Of a DNA stretch of 64,000 nt, positions 24,777 through 33,466 are shown one piece after another. Location of the stretch: NCBI GenBank assembly GCA_964369965.1, contig CAYJGF010000008.1, positions 37,735 to 101,734 on the forward strand, in the 5' to 3' direction. The position numbers and the translations under genes were made by a program. The stretch is from CAYJBH01 sp964369965. Lineage in GTDB: Bacteria; Bacillota; Clostridia; Oscillospirales; Ruminococcaceae. The stretch's first letter is position 1; each line of letters starts with the position of its first letter. A model generated the notes under the pieces. That model did no database searches, was not told the origin of the DNA, and saw only the letters and a list, made by a program, of their open reading frames with translations.

Positions 24777-25414
24777 TTAGGATTGACATCGCGACCATCT
24801 TCCCCGACATATGCAGTGCCTACCTCGGTGAGAGTATCACAGGGCGTGCTGTGAGTGCCGGAATCGTGGAACTTTATTACCACAACATTCGTGATTACAG
24901 CGACAATATCCACCGCAAGACGGACGATGAGCCGTACGGCGGTGGTCACGGCATGATTATGACACCGGAGCCTATCGCGAGATGTTGCGAGGAGGTAAGG
25001 CGGATACCCGGCACTCGCCCTCACATAATATTTATGACGGCGCAGGGTGAGCGGTATAACCAACAGACGGCAAAGCGCCTTGCGACATTGCCCCACCTGA
25101 TGCTTGTCTGCGGCAGGTATGAGGGGATTGACCGTCGTGTCATCGACGAGTTTTGCGATGAGGAGATTTCAATAGGCGATTTTGTTCTGACCGGCGGTGA
25201 GGCGGCGGCTATCTGTATCGCCGACAGTGTAATAAGGTTGCAAACCGGCGTTTTGTCCTCAAAAGAGGGGGTGGAAAAGGAAAGCCACTACACCCCCGGC
25301 TATTTAGAACATCCCCAATACACAAGACCGGCAGTGTGGAGAGGTCGCGAAGTGCCTGCTGTCCTACGTGAGGGGAACCACCGACTGATTGAGGAGTGGC
25401 GCCAAAATTTTTAG
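24773..25414 (+). CDS. trmD: tRNA (guanine-N1)-methyltransferase TrmD
   Basis: SAM-dependent enzyme that makes m1G37 in tRNA and prevents +1 frameshifting. Motifs of the trefoil-knot fold: DDEPYGGGHGMIM, LVCGRYEGIDRRV, ISIGDFVLTGGEAA, and the C-terminal HYTPGYLEHPQYTRP. It has 213 residues where 230-250 is common; the C-terminal domain ends shortly after EGNHRLIEEWR, so this is a compact but complete form. Confidence 0.96.
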   Translation: MIRIDIATIFPDICSAYLGESITGRAVSAGIVELYYHNIRDYSDNIHRKTDDEPYGGGHGMIMTPEPIARCCEEVRRIPGTRPHIIFMTAQGERYNQQTAKRLATLPHLMLVCGRYEGIDRRVIDEFCDEEISIGDFVLTGGEAAAICIADSVIRLQTGVLSSKEGVEKESHYTPGYLEHPQYTRPAVWRGREVPAVLREGNHRLIEEWRQNF

Positions 25415-25431
25415 CCGAAAGGACCCATACC

Positions 25432-25692
25432 ATGATAAAAAAAATCCTCTATATTACCGCGCATATTGTCGGGTTTTCGATAGCGGCGGCGGCATTTGGG
25501 TTTGTGTTATATTACATCTCAAACGGGCATGTCGAGGAGCAACTCAATAACGAGATGTTCAAAGGACTGGATCTTGCTATCGAGTATTATGACGCGAACG
25601 AGGATATAATTTTGTCGACCGGCAACGACATTCTTTCCTATATAGTCGGTTGGTTTAACGGTGTTGTCGACTGGGTGGGCGGATTTTTCTGA
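25432..25692 (+). CDS. Small membrane protein upstream of mreC (86 aa)
   Basis: Not recognised. One N-terminal membrane helix (about residues 3-28) is followed by an acidic, amphipathic tail ending in aromatic residues (WFNGVVDWVGGFF). ATG start with AAAGGA 8 nt upstream. It sits 17 bp after trmD and its TGA overlaps the mreC ATG by one base, so it should be co-translated with the elongasome genes. A helper role in MreCD is possible but only inferred from position. Confidence 0.72.
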   Translation: MIKKILYITAHIVGFSIAAAAFGFVLYYISNGHVEEQLNNEMFKGLDLAIEYYDANEDIILSTGNDILSYIVGWFNGVVDWVGGFF

Positions 25693-26528
25693 TGAAAAAC
25701 TTTTTAAAGAGCAAACGTTTTGTGGCGCTGATTGTGGTCGCTGTTGCGTTGCTGGCATTGATGGTATATGCCGGGAGCATCGACAGCCCCACAACGGCGC
25801 CTCAACGCATTATTGTGGGGGTGATGACCCCACTGCTTCGCCTTGGTGAGGCGACGAGCGGCAATCTGCTCGGCTATATCGACAACGTCCTGCGCGCCGA
25901 CGACATCGCCAAGGAGAATACCGGTCTTAAAAGTGAAATTGCCACCCTGCAAAACAGGCTTGCGGAATATGAGGCGATTATCGCCGACACCGAGCGTTTA
26001 AAAGATGCCGACGCGCTCGCGGTGCAGTACCCGAACGGTGACTTTATACCGGCGACGGTGGTCGGGCGCGACCCTGTCACCGGCTTTGAGCAGTTCACCC
26101 TCGACATCGGCAGTGAGGAGGGAGTGTCGAGCGGTGATACCGTCGTCTCCGCCAACGGACTTTGCGGTGTTGTGACCGAGGTGGGTGTCGGATTTTCTAT
26201 TGTACGGACGATACTCAGCCCCTCGCTTAACGTCTCGGCGATTTTGAGCTCCTGCCGAGAGACCGGCATTGTGACGGGTGAGGACACGCGCGTCGAACGG
26301 GACGAGACCACCTTGACCCTGCTCTCTCGCTCCACCGCCGCCGAGACTGCCGAGCTGGTGGTGACCTCCGGTGAGGGCGGTGTCTTTCCGCCGGGGCTTA
26401 TCATCGGCACGGTCACCTCACTGGAGCTTTCGCCCGGTGGCAAAACCATGACCGCAATCATAGACACCTCGGAGGATATCAGCCGTGTGTCGTCGGTATT
26501 TGTCCTCCCCTCGGAGGTCGCACAGTGA
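25692..26528 (+). CDS. mreC: Rod shape-determining protein MreC
   Basis: Elongasome scaffold of 278 residues. A short cytoplasmic start and one membrane helix (about 10-28) lead into a coiled coil (KENTGLKSEIATLQNRLAEY) and the external beta domain (VVGRDPVTGFEQFTLDIGS, VVSANGLCGVVTEVG, VVTSGEGGVFPPGLIIGTV). mreB is not in the window, as often happens when mreCD stands with pbp2. Confidence 0.94.
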   Translation: MKNFLKSKRFVALIVVAVALLALMVYAGSIDSPTTAPQRIIVGVMTPLLRLGEATSGNLLGYIDNVLRADDIAKENTGLKSEIATLQNRLAEYEAIIADTERLKDADALAVQYPNGDFIPATVVGRDPVTGFEQFTLDIGSEEGVSSGDTVVSANGLCGVVTEVGVGFSIVRTILSPSLNVSAILSSCRETGIVTGEDTRVERDETTLTLLSRSTAAETAELVVTSGEGGVFPPGLIIGTVTSLELSPGGKTMTAIIDTSEDISRVSSVFVLPSEVAQ

Positions 26529-27097
26529 AAAAAGCCTTAAGTCTCATAGCCCAAAATCTGACAATTCCGATAGGATTATTGTTGGTTATGCTGTCCTTTT
26601 CGTTGCAACAGACACCGGGGCTTTTCGAGATTGGCGGTGTCAAACCCATGCTTTTATTGCCGGCGGTGTTTGCGCTCGCGGCGGCGACAAAAAGCCCGAC
26701 ACTCTGTGGTCTCATCGGGCTATTGTTCGGGCTTGGGTGGGAGGTTTTGGCAGGTCGTTTTGTCGGCTATTTTTCACTTTTTTTGATGATAGGGGCGGTG
26801 TTTATGTCATTATACCGCCGTGAGGTGGCGCAGGAGGATTATTTTGACGAGCATCTCTCGACGGTGGATTTTATTCTCTGCACCACCGTGGCGAGTGCGA
26901 TTTTATGCCTCGGCGACCTCTTGATATTTGGCTATCTTGCGGACTACAGCTCGATTGGCTCCACCTTTTCGCGCCATACCCTGCCGACGGTGCTCTACAC
27001 CGGTCTTTTATCACCGATACCCTACCTGATATGCCGTCTGCCGGACTATTTTTCGTTGCGCACCGACTATGGGCAGGGGGAGCCTTATGATGAGTAG
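26525..27097 (+). CDS. mreD: Rod shape-determining protein MreD
   Basis: Polytopic membrane partner of MreC, 190 residues with about five or six hydrophobic helices. Sequence conservation in MreD is low; the call rests on topology and the position between mreC and pbp2. GTG start, overlapping mreC by 4 bp. The stop overlaps the pbp2 start. Confidence 0.85.
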   Translation: MKKALSLIAQNLTIPIGLLLVMLSFSLQQTPGLFEIGGVKPMLLLPAVFALAAATKSPTLCGLIGLLFGLGWEVLAGRFVGYFSLFLMIGAVFMSLYRREVAQEDYFDEHLSTVDFILCTTVASAILCLGDLLIFGYLADYSSIGSTFSRHTLPTVLYTGLLSPIPYLICRLPDYFSLRTDYGQGEPYDE

Positions 27098-28949
27098 GCA
27101 TAAAATTTTCACCCTGCTGACCGTCGCCGTCTTTGCCGTTTTTTTGTTGCGTGTTGTTCAGCTGACGGTGGTGGACGGCGAGGAGTTGTATGAGACTGCA
27201 AAAAATGCGGTCATGTACCGCTACACCGTCGAGGCGGACAGGGGTCAAATTTTCGACCGCAACGGCGTCGCACTGGTTCAAAACGAGACCTCCTTTAATA
27301 TAATTATCGAGCGTGCCTTTCTACCGGCAGACGAGCTGAATGACACCCTTTATAACCTGCTTTTAGTCTGCGACGAGCTCGGCTATACCCCTGCGGCACT
27401 CTATCAAGGGCAGGACAATTATCCCGAGTTGATTGAGCGATACGACCTTGCGGACTACGACGAGCCGATGCGCGAGAGACTGTGCGGTATACGCGCGCGC
27501 ATGGAGTTGTATGAATACAGCTACCTCACCCCCTACATCTTTGCTCTCAATGCCTCGGACGAGCTGTTGCACCGCGTTTTAGAGAACAGCTATCGTCTAA
27601 AGGGTGTCAGCGTGCAGGAGAGCTCGGTGCGTGTCGTCACCGACGGCGAGCTGATGCCACACATTATCGGCTCAACCGGACCTGTCTACCCCGAGGAGTT
27701 TGAGGAACTAAGCCAGCTCGGCTATGCGATGGACGACACCCTTGGGCGAGACGGGCTGGAAAAGGCGTTTGAGGACAGCCTGCGAGGGCAGGACGGCGAA
27801 TGGGTCATCGAGCGCAATGTGGACGGCGAGCCACTCTCCACCACCGTTCTCACCCCCACCGTGCCGGGGGAGGACTTGATTTTAACCATCGATGCACAGC
27901 TTCAGCGTGAGACTGCGGGTGCACTCGCACGGTTGATGGAACGACTTAGCGATGAGACGGGGGAGGAGATAACCGGTGGCGCGGTGGTGGTCATGGAGGC
28001 GGACAGCGGCAGCATACTCGCCTCGGTCACAGCGCCGTCCTACGACCTCAACACGCTGGGTGCCGACTATGACGAGCTACTCCAAAATCAGGACACACCC
28101 CTTTTTAATCGTGCGTTCATGGGGCTTTATCGCCCCGGCTCGGCATTCAAACCGTTGGTCGGAATCGAGGCGATAGAGTCGGGTGTGGTGAGTGAGATTG
28201 ACACCGTCTATTGCAGTGGAAGTTACAGTCATTTTTCCGACGTGGGTTTCACACCCGGTTGCACCGGCATACACGGCAGTGTTAACCTGTATCGCGCCTT
28301 GCAGTACAGCTGCAACGTCTATTTTTATGAGATGGGTCGTCGCCTCGGGATAGAGAGTTTTTCCGAGACGGCGCTCGCAATGGGACTTGCGCGTGAGACC
28401 GGCGTCGAGATAACGGAGGCGGTGGGCATACTCTCCACACCCGAAGAGCGTGAGGCAAAAGGGGAGGAGTGGTTTGTCGGCGATGTTGTTCAGGCGGCGA
28501 TAGGGCAGGGCGATATTTCGGTTACTCCGTTGCAGATGGCGGTCTATGCCTCGACCCTCGCGAACGACGGGCAGGTGCCAACCGCTCATCTTGTGCAGGG
28601 GCAGGAACTCGAGGTTTTCCCGTCCGTCTACCGTGACAGCGCGGCTTATGACCTTGTCCGTGAGGGGATGGTGGCGGCGTCCGGCTACGGTCAGGCGGCG
28701 CAGTACCTTGGTGCTTTGCCGTTCGAGGTGGCGAGCAAGACCGGCACTCCACAGGCATCGAACGGATTTTATGACGGGACGATAATCGCCTACGCCCCTG
28801 CCGACAATCCCGAGATTGTCATCGCCGCGGTGGTGGAAAAGGCAGGCAACGGCTATGAGCTCGCCGAGCTGGTGGCGGACGTATTTTTAGCGTACGAAAA
28901 CGGCACCGAGGACTATGCGTCGGTGCCGAGCTTTAATGCGGTGCGGTAG
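27087..28949 (+). CDS. mrdA: Penicillin-binding protein 2 (class B transpeptidase)
   Basis: Peptidoglycan transpeptidase of the elongasome, 620 residues. N-terminal membrane anchor, dimerisation domain starting with RGQIFDRNGVAL, then the transpeptidase domain with SxxK as SAFK (Ser near 352), SxN as SCN (near 407) and KTG as ASKTGTPQ (near 550). All catalytic motifs are intact. It is compact compared with many PBP2 proteins. Start at the ATG behind GGGGGAG, inside the mreD end. It ends 14 bp from the convergent SEC-C gene. Confidence 0.94.
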   Translation: MMSRHKIFTLLTVAVFAVFLLRVVQLTVVDGEELYETAKNAVMYRYTVEADRGQIFDRNGVALVQNETSFNIIIERAFLPADELNDTLYNLLLVCDELGYTPAALYQGQDNYPELIERYDLADYDEPMRERLCGIRARMELYEYSYLTPYIFALNASDELLHRVLENSYRLKGVSVQESSVRVVTDGELMPHIIGSTGPVYPEEFEELSQLGYAMDDTLGRDGLEKAFEDSLRGQDGEWVIERNVDGEPLSTTVLTPTVPGEDLILTIDAQLQRETAGALARLMERLSDETGEEITGGAVVVMEADSGSILASVTAPSYDLNTLGADYDELLQNQDTPLFNRAFMGLYRPGSAFKPLVGIEAIESGVVSEIDTVYCSGSYSHFSDVGFTPGCTGIHGSVNLYRALQYSCNVYFYEMGRRLGIESFSETALAMGLARETGVEITEAVGILSTPEEREAKGEEWFVGDVVQAAIGQGDISVTPLQMAVYASTLANDGQVPTAHLVQGQELEVFPSVYRDSAAYDLVREGMVAASGYGQAAQYLGALPFEVASKTGTPQASNGFYDGTIIAYAPADNPEIVIAAVVEKAGNGYELAELVADVFLAYENGTEDYASVPSFNAVR

Positions 28950-28963
28950 CTACTACCTTATAG

Positions 28964-30190
28964 TTACCGCCCACAACATTTTTTGTATTTTTTGCCACTG
29001 CCGCAGGGGCAGGGGTCGTTGCGACCCGTCTTGGTGACAGGGTTAAAGTTGGCAGGGGGGATAGCGGATACAGAGGGCATAGAGGGCATCTGTGGGAACG
29101 CGAGTCTGCCGCTATTCATATTTGGGGCGTTAAACCTGCCGAGCTTATGCATCATCTCGTTTGGTGTGTAGCCTTTATTCGCCCAGATGCGTGAGTTGTT
29201 TTTGAGATTTGCGGCGATGTTAATAAACACGTTTAATTCATTTAAATCGGTGGGGATAATCTCCTGCGTTTCCAACACCTCTGTTATCTCGTCTAAATCT
29301 GCGTCCATACCGGCGAGAAATGCAATTTCGTCGACAAGGCTCAACATTGTTTCCTCATCGTCGCACTTGTCTGTTAAATAATTTTTAAGATCGTTTGTAT
29401 ACTGTGTTTTCTCATAGTATTCATCATCGGCGTATTTCAGCAGTTCACTCTTTTTGGGTATGTAACGCGGCTTGCCTTTCGTCACACTGAGGATATCCTC
29501 GACATCTTCAAAATCGTCATCTCCAAGCACGTCATTGATTATATACTCATCATAGAATGTATAGGCATCGCCATATTCGATGTTGAAAAATAAAACGTTG
29601 TATAACTCGTCATTATCTATATCTTTAATGTTTTGGTCGTTAAAAATATCTATAAATTCATCAAACGAGATAACTCCGTATAGATTTGCACAGGCAATTG
29701 CATAATCGGTTATCAAATCATAACGCGATTTTGTATCAATAAACTCCTTTGAATAGGCGCCCTTTATCATCTCCCTTATCTCGGTGGGGATGACGACGAT
29801 AAATTTATCCTCAAAAAAATAAAGCTCGGCTACGCCTAATTTGATAGACAATATATTATCGTAATAGTCATATGGGGATATCTCAATGCTGGGCACGAGT
29901 GACAGTTCGATGAATTTGTCAAGCAAATCTTTTTTGTACATGAACATAAGCTCTCTCAATCTTTCAAATGACAACAGCTGCTCTTTTATGCCGCAGACGA
30001 GTTCTTCCTTGTTCATCTTGGTGTAATTTTTAACATTGTGTAATTTTGCAAGCTTGCGGAGTTTGTTAAGGCTTTTTTCGAGATAAATCTCCTCAAAACC
30101 GTATTTCGGTGCGGATTTCACCGCATTGCTTTTTGCCTCTTTTGTAAAAAATTCAATTGCTTCGAGATCCCAACTGTCCATCATTTTCAT
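28964..30190 (-). CDS. SEC-C zinc-motif protein (408 aa)
   Basis: Soluble protein ending in the SEC-C zinc-binding motif NDPCPCGSGKKYKKCCG, the same metal-binding tail found at the C terminus of SecA. Residues about 40-80 (LRKLAKLHNVKNYTKMNKEE) resemble a Rho-N/SAP-like helix-extension-helix. The middle is acidic, helical and not recognised. Function unknown. I start at the ATG 9 nt after GGAG, 3 bp from the larA stop; the gene looks like the distal member of the efflux/larA transcript. Confidence 0.78.
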   Translation of the reverse strand: MKMMDSWDLEAIEFFTKEAKSNAVKSAPKYGFEEIYLEKSLNKLRKLAKLHNVKNYTKMNKEELVCGIKEQLLSFERLRELMFMYKKDLLDKFIELSLVPSIEISPYDYYDNILSIKLGVAELYFFEDKFIVVIPTEIREMIKGAYSKEFIDTKSRYDLITDYAIACANLYGVISFDEFIDIFNDQNIKDIDNDELYNVLFFNIEYGDAYTFYDEYIINDVLGDDDFEDVEDILSVTKGKPRYIPKKSELLKYADDEYYEKTQYTNDLKNYLTDKCDDEETMLSLVDEIAFLAGMDADLDEITEVLETQEIIPTDLNELNVFINIAANLKNNSRIWANKGYTPNEMMHKLGRFNAPNMNSGRLAFPQMPSMPSVSAIPPANFNPVTKTGRNDPCPCGSGKKYKKCCGR

Positions 30191-30192
30191 CT

Positions 30193-31452
30193 TTATATAC
30201 TCCAAAGCCCGAGTGCCGGATTTTCTATATAATAAATTTCCTCGCCATCGACATTGTTATAGCCGGGTTTTAACCTATCGGGGTTATATCGGGTGGCGAG
30301 GCTATCGTATTCCGCCGCATTATATCCCACACCCTCAATCTCATCGAGGGTGATATCGCGCACCGCATATGTAATTTTAAATCGCCCGTCGGACGAGCCT
30401 TGTATAAGGTGGGCGCACGCGGCAGGGTTGTCGTGCAGGTCATGGTTTTGTGGGTTTTCAAACTGCTTTAATGTCGATAGTCGACCACGGTAGCCGTACT
30501 TTCGTATCAGCGCATCCACCGCATCATCCTCTCCAAATCGGGAAATGCCGGGCGCTAACACTATCAATTCACCCCCGTTTGCCATCGCTGTTCGGGTGCG
30601 GTAGACCGCCTTGTTGCCGAGCCATGTGCTTTTAAACTCTCTCGCATTGAGATATACTACACACTTTTTGATCGGTGTCGGGACAACGAGGACATTTTTT
30701 TGCAACGATAACTCTATCGCCTGTTCTAAACATCTGCGAGTGTTGCCGATAAAAAGACCGTGAATATCTATATCGTTGTCTGTTGCGGTGCAGACCGTCA
30801 GGACATAGACTATGGGCAAATCGGATAAAAGATGCTCGGCGGCGTAGTCGAACATTCGTCGCACCGGAGTAAAATCCTTGCCCATGGTGCGCTCGATGCC
30901 GTATAATGCGCCTACCATATGGCTTTTATTGATCATGTCCGCACCGCCGACCCCGACAAAGATGTTTTTGGAGTGGTTTGCCATGCCGATAACCTCGTGC
31001 GGCACGACCTGACCAACCGACAGGATAATGTCGTATGTAGGATCGAGCAGTCGGGTGTTGACCTCCACCGTCACCGACTCATGCCAAAGACCGTCCGAGA
31101 CTTTTTCCATAAATTCGAGTGGTATTTCACCGAGTTTTGTCACATCGGTGCGCCAGTTGTGGGCAATAAATTGCCTAAAAGGGATATCACCGAACATCTC
31201 GCGCGCCTCGCCCTCGGTGACCGGGACATGGGTGCCGAGGGCCGGCAGAATGTCGACCACGCACCCACGCGCGGTGAGCTCGTGGTAATAGATGTTGGTG
31301 ATAAGACCGGCGCCGGAGTGAAATCGTGTAAAATCAGGTGGTATTATCAACACACGATGAACAACACGCCCTTTAAGCGATTGCAAAAGAGCGTATCTTA
31401 TTTCCCCCTCATTTAGAGGTTTATTGTCCTTTGGTGTTAAACAAATGTTCAT
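30193..31452 (-). CDS. larA: LarA-family (DUF2088) racemase-like protein
   Basis: Homologue of nickel-pincer-cofactor lactate racemase, 419 residues. Residues equivalent to those that bind the cofactor are visible: His in ALGTHVPVTEGE, His in VVPHEVIGMANHS, Lys in HSKNIFVGVGG and His in INKSHMVGA. The cofactor-making genes larB, larC and larE are not in the window. The LarA superfamily racemises or epimerises many alpha-hydroxyacids, so lactate is only one possibility. It lies 9 bp after the ABC permease gene. Confidence 0.83.
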   Translation of the reverse strand: MNICLTPKDNKPLNEGEIRYALLQSLKGRVVHRVLIIPPDFTRFHSGAGLITNIYYHELTARGCVVDILPALGTHVPVTEGEAREMFGDIPFRQFIAHNWRTDVTKLGEIPLEFMEKVSDGLWHESVTVEVNTRLLDPTYDIILSVGQVVPHEVIGMANHSKNIFVGVGGADMINKSHMVGALYGIERTMGKDFTPVRRMFDYAAEHLLSDLPIVYVLTVCTATDNDIDIHGLFIGNTRRCLEQAIELSLQKNVLVVPTPIKKCVVYLNAREFKSTWLGNKAVYRTRTAMANGGELIVLAPGISRFGEDDAVDALIRKYGYRGRLSTLKQFENPQNHDLHDNPAACAHLIQGSSDGRFKITYAVRDITLDEIEGVGYNAAEYDSLATRYNPDRLKPGYNNVDGEEIYYIENPALGLWSI

Positions 31453-31461
31453 TTTAACCGA

Positions 31462-32724
31462 TTATTCGTATCGCAGTGCCTCGATAGGGTCAAGTTTTGC
31501 CGCCTTGTTCGCCGGATAGTAGCCAAAAAATACGCCGATAGCGAACGAAAAGCCAACCGCTATACCTATACTCATAAAATCCGGCGTGGAGGGGAAGTCC
31601 AGCAACCCCGACGCAAACATGCCCAGTGCCACGCCGAAGATAATCCCTATAATACCCCCGAGTATACATATTATAGCACTCTCGGTAATAAATTGCAATC
31701 GTATCGAGAAGTTGGTGGCACCAAGCGCTTTTCTTGTGCCTATCTCCTTGGTGCGCTCCGTTATGGAGACCAGCATGATGTTCATGACACCGATGCCACC
31801 GACCAAAAGTGATATAGCCGCGACCGCCGAGATGGCGAGTTGCAACGTTGTGAGCATACTCTGCATGGTATCGATGATACTCTCCATCGCAAAGGAGGAG
31901 GTCTCAAAATATTCGTTGTTCGCGTATTGACGGCTGTTGAGATAGGCGGTGATCTCGTTTGAAAGTCCGGTGCTGTCATCACCGTTAGTCATAACCGTGA
32001 CCGAGCTGTATCCGTCGCCTGCGCCGGTCAGCTGAGACGCGACGGTGTGGGGGATATATGCGGTGGTGGTCATGTCCTCATCACTCGATAAAGAGCCCAT
32101 CATCATCGCATTTTGTTCATATTCATACACACCGACCACCGTGAAAAGTGCCGGTGTGGCATCTCCACCCTCCAGCATAACCTGTGCACCGATGGGGTCG
32201 TCCTCAATGCCGTAGTTGGTCGCAAAGTTATCGGATATGACAACGACATGTTTGCCGTCCTCTATCTCACGTTCCAGCAAAAACCGACCGTTTAAAATGG
32301 TAATATTATTTATGATTGCCTCCTCGGCTGTCACACCCGAGAGAGTGAAATTCGCATAATCCTCACCGATGCTCGCCGTCCCGTCACCGCCCGACACCGA
32401 AATACCGATAGCCTCGATGCGTTCACCAAACTGGTTTTGAATGTCGGCAAGGATATCGTCGGTCAACATATCCTCCTCCGTCATCTGGCGGAACATCTGC
32501 CCACCGGAAATATCGGTGGAGCGCTGTGTAATATAAAGTGTAACATTGTTCGCACCCATGCCGGACATCTCGGCGGCTATATAGCTGTTGAGCGCGTTTC
32601 CTATCGTAAAAATAGTGATGACCGAGCCTATTCCGATAATAATTCCGAGCATGGTCAAGAGCGCGCGCATCTTATTGCTCCAAAGCGAGGTCAACGCAAG
32701 AAAAATGTTCTCTTTAATGCTCAA
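31462..32724 (-). CDS. ABC transporter permease, MacB/FtsX type
   Basis: Type VII ABC exporter permease, 420 residues. First helix (ALLTMLGIIIGIGSVITIF), a MacB-type periplasmic/core domain (about 45-270), then three helices with the FtsX motif GIGVMNIMLVSITERTKEIG and GTRKALGA. Overlaps the ATPase gene by 4 bp. With the adaptor and ATPase it forms a tripartite-like efflux or mechanotransmission system for peptides, antibiotics or lipids; substrate unknown. Confidence 0.92.
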   Translation of the reverse strand: MSIKENIFLALTSLWSNKMRALLTMLGIIIGIGSVITIFTIGNALNSYIAAEMSGMGANNVTLYITQRSTDISGGQMFRQMTEEDMLTDDILADIQNQFGERIEAIGISVSGGDGTASIGEDYANFTLSGVTAEEAIINNITILNGRFLLEREIEDGKHVVVISDNFATNYGIEDDPIGAQVMLEGGDATPALFTVVGVYEYEQNAMMMGSLSSDEDMTTTAYIPHTVASQLTGAGDGYSSVTVMTNGDDSTGLSNEITAYLNSRQYANNEYFETSSFAMESIIDTMQSMLTTLQLAISAVAAISLLVGGIGVMNIMLVSITERTKEIGTRKALGATNFSIRLQFITESAIICILGGIIGIIFGVALGMFASGLLDFPSTPDFMSIGIAVGFSFAIGVFFGYYPANKAAKLDPIEALRYE

Positions 32725-33437
32725 TTGGTCTGCCCCTTTCTCGGCGTGCCGGGTCGGTCACTGACAATCTTCCCGTCCACGAGGGTGATAATTCGCTCCG
32801 TCTCCTGTGCAAGCTCCGGCGAGTGGGTTATAAGAATAATTGTTTTGCCCTGTTTTTCATGCAGGTTGTGAAAAATATCCATGACGAGGTGCCCCGTCTT
32901 GGTATCCAGCGCGCCGGTCGGCTCGTCGGCGAGCAGTATGGCAGGGTCGTTTGCCATCGCCCTCGCTATCGCGATACGCTGTTTTTGACCGCCCGAGAGC
33001 TCATTCGGTTTGTGGTGACGACGCCCTTTCATGTCGACGGTCTCTAAGAGTTCGAGACTGCGATTAGCACGCGCACGCGCGCCGAGACCGGCGTATAGCA
33101 TGGGCAGCTCAACGTTGCGCTGTGCGTTTATCCTCGGTATCAGGTTGAAATTTTGAAAGACAAACCCTATTTTCTTGTTGCGTATGCCGGACAGTTCCCC
33201 GTCCGCCGCCGCCATGATATCCACCCCATCGAGGAGATACTCCCCCTCGCTCGGTCGGTCCAGCGCGCCTATAATATTCATCAGCGTCGATTTGCCACTG
33301 CCCGACGCACCGACGATGGAGACAAAGCTCCCCTGTTCAATGGAAAGGGTGACATCGTCGAGGGCGCACAGTTCATTCTCATGACCCTCAAAATATCTTT
33401 TATAGACATTTTTTAGCGTTATAACTTCGGTTGGCAT
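32721..33437 (-). CDS. ABC transporter ATP-binding protein, MacB/LolD type
   Basis: ATPase of 238 residues. Walker A VGASGSGKSTLMNIIGAL, Q-loop FVFQNFNLIPRI, signature LSGGQKQRIAIARA, Walker B ILLADEPTGALD and H-loop ITHSPE are all present. The GALDRPSEGEYLLDG stretch is typical of the LolD/MacB branch. Starts 29 bp after the adaptor gene. Confidence 0.95.
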   Translation of the reverse strand: MPTEVITLKNVYKRYFEGHENELCALDDVTLSIEQGSFVSIVGASGSGKSTLMNIIGALDRPSEGEYLLDGVDIMAAADGELSGIRNKKIGFVFQNFNLIPRINAQRNVELPMLYAGLGARARANRSLELLETVDMKGRRHHKPNELSGGQKQRIAIARAMANDPAILLADEPTGALDTKTGHLVMDIFHNLHEKQGKTIILITHSPELAQETERIITLVDGKIVSDRPGTPRKGQTN

Positions 33438-33466
33438 CTATACAATCCCTCTACTAAATCTTATGG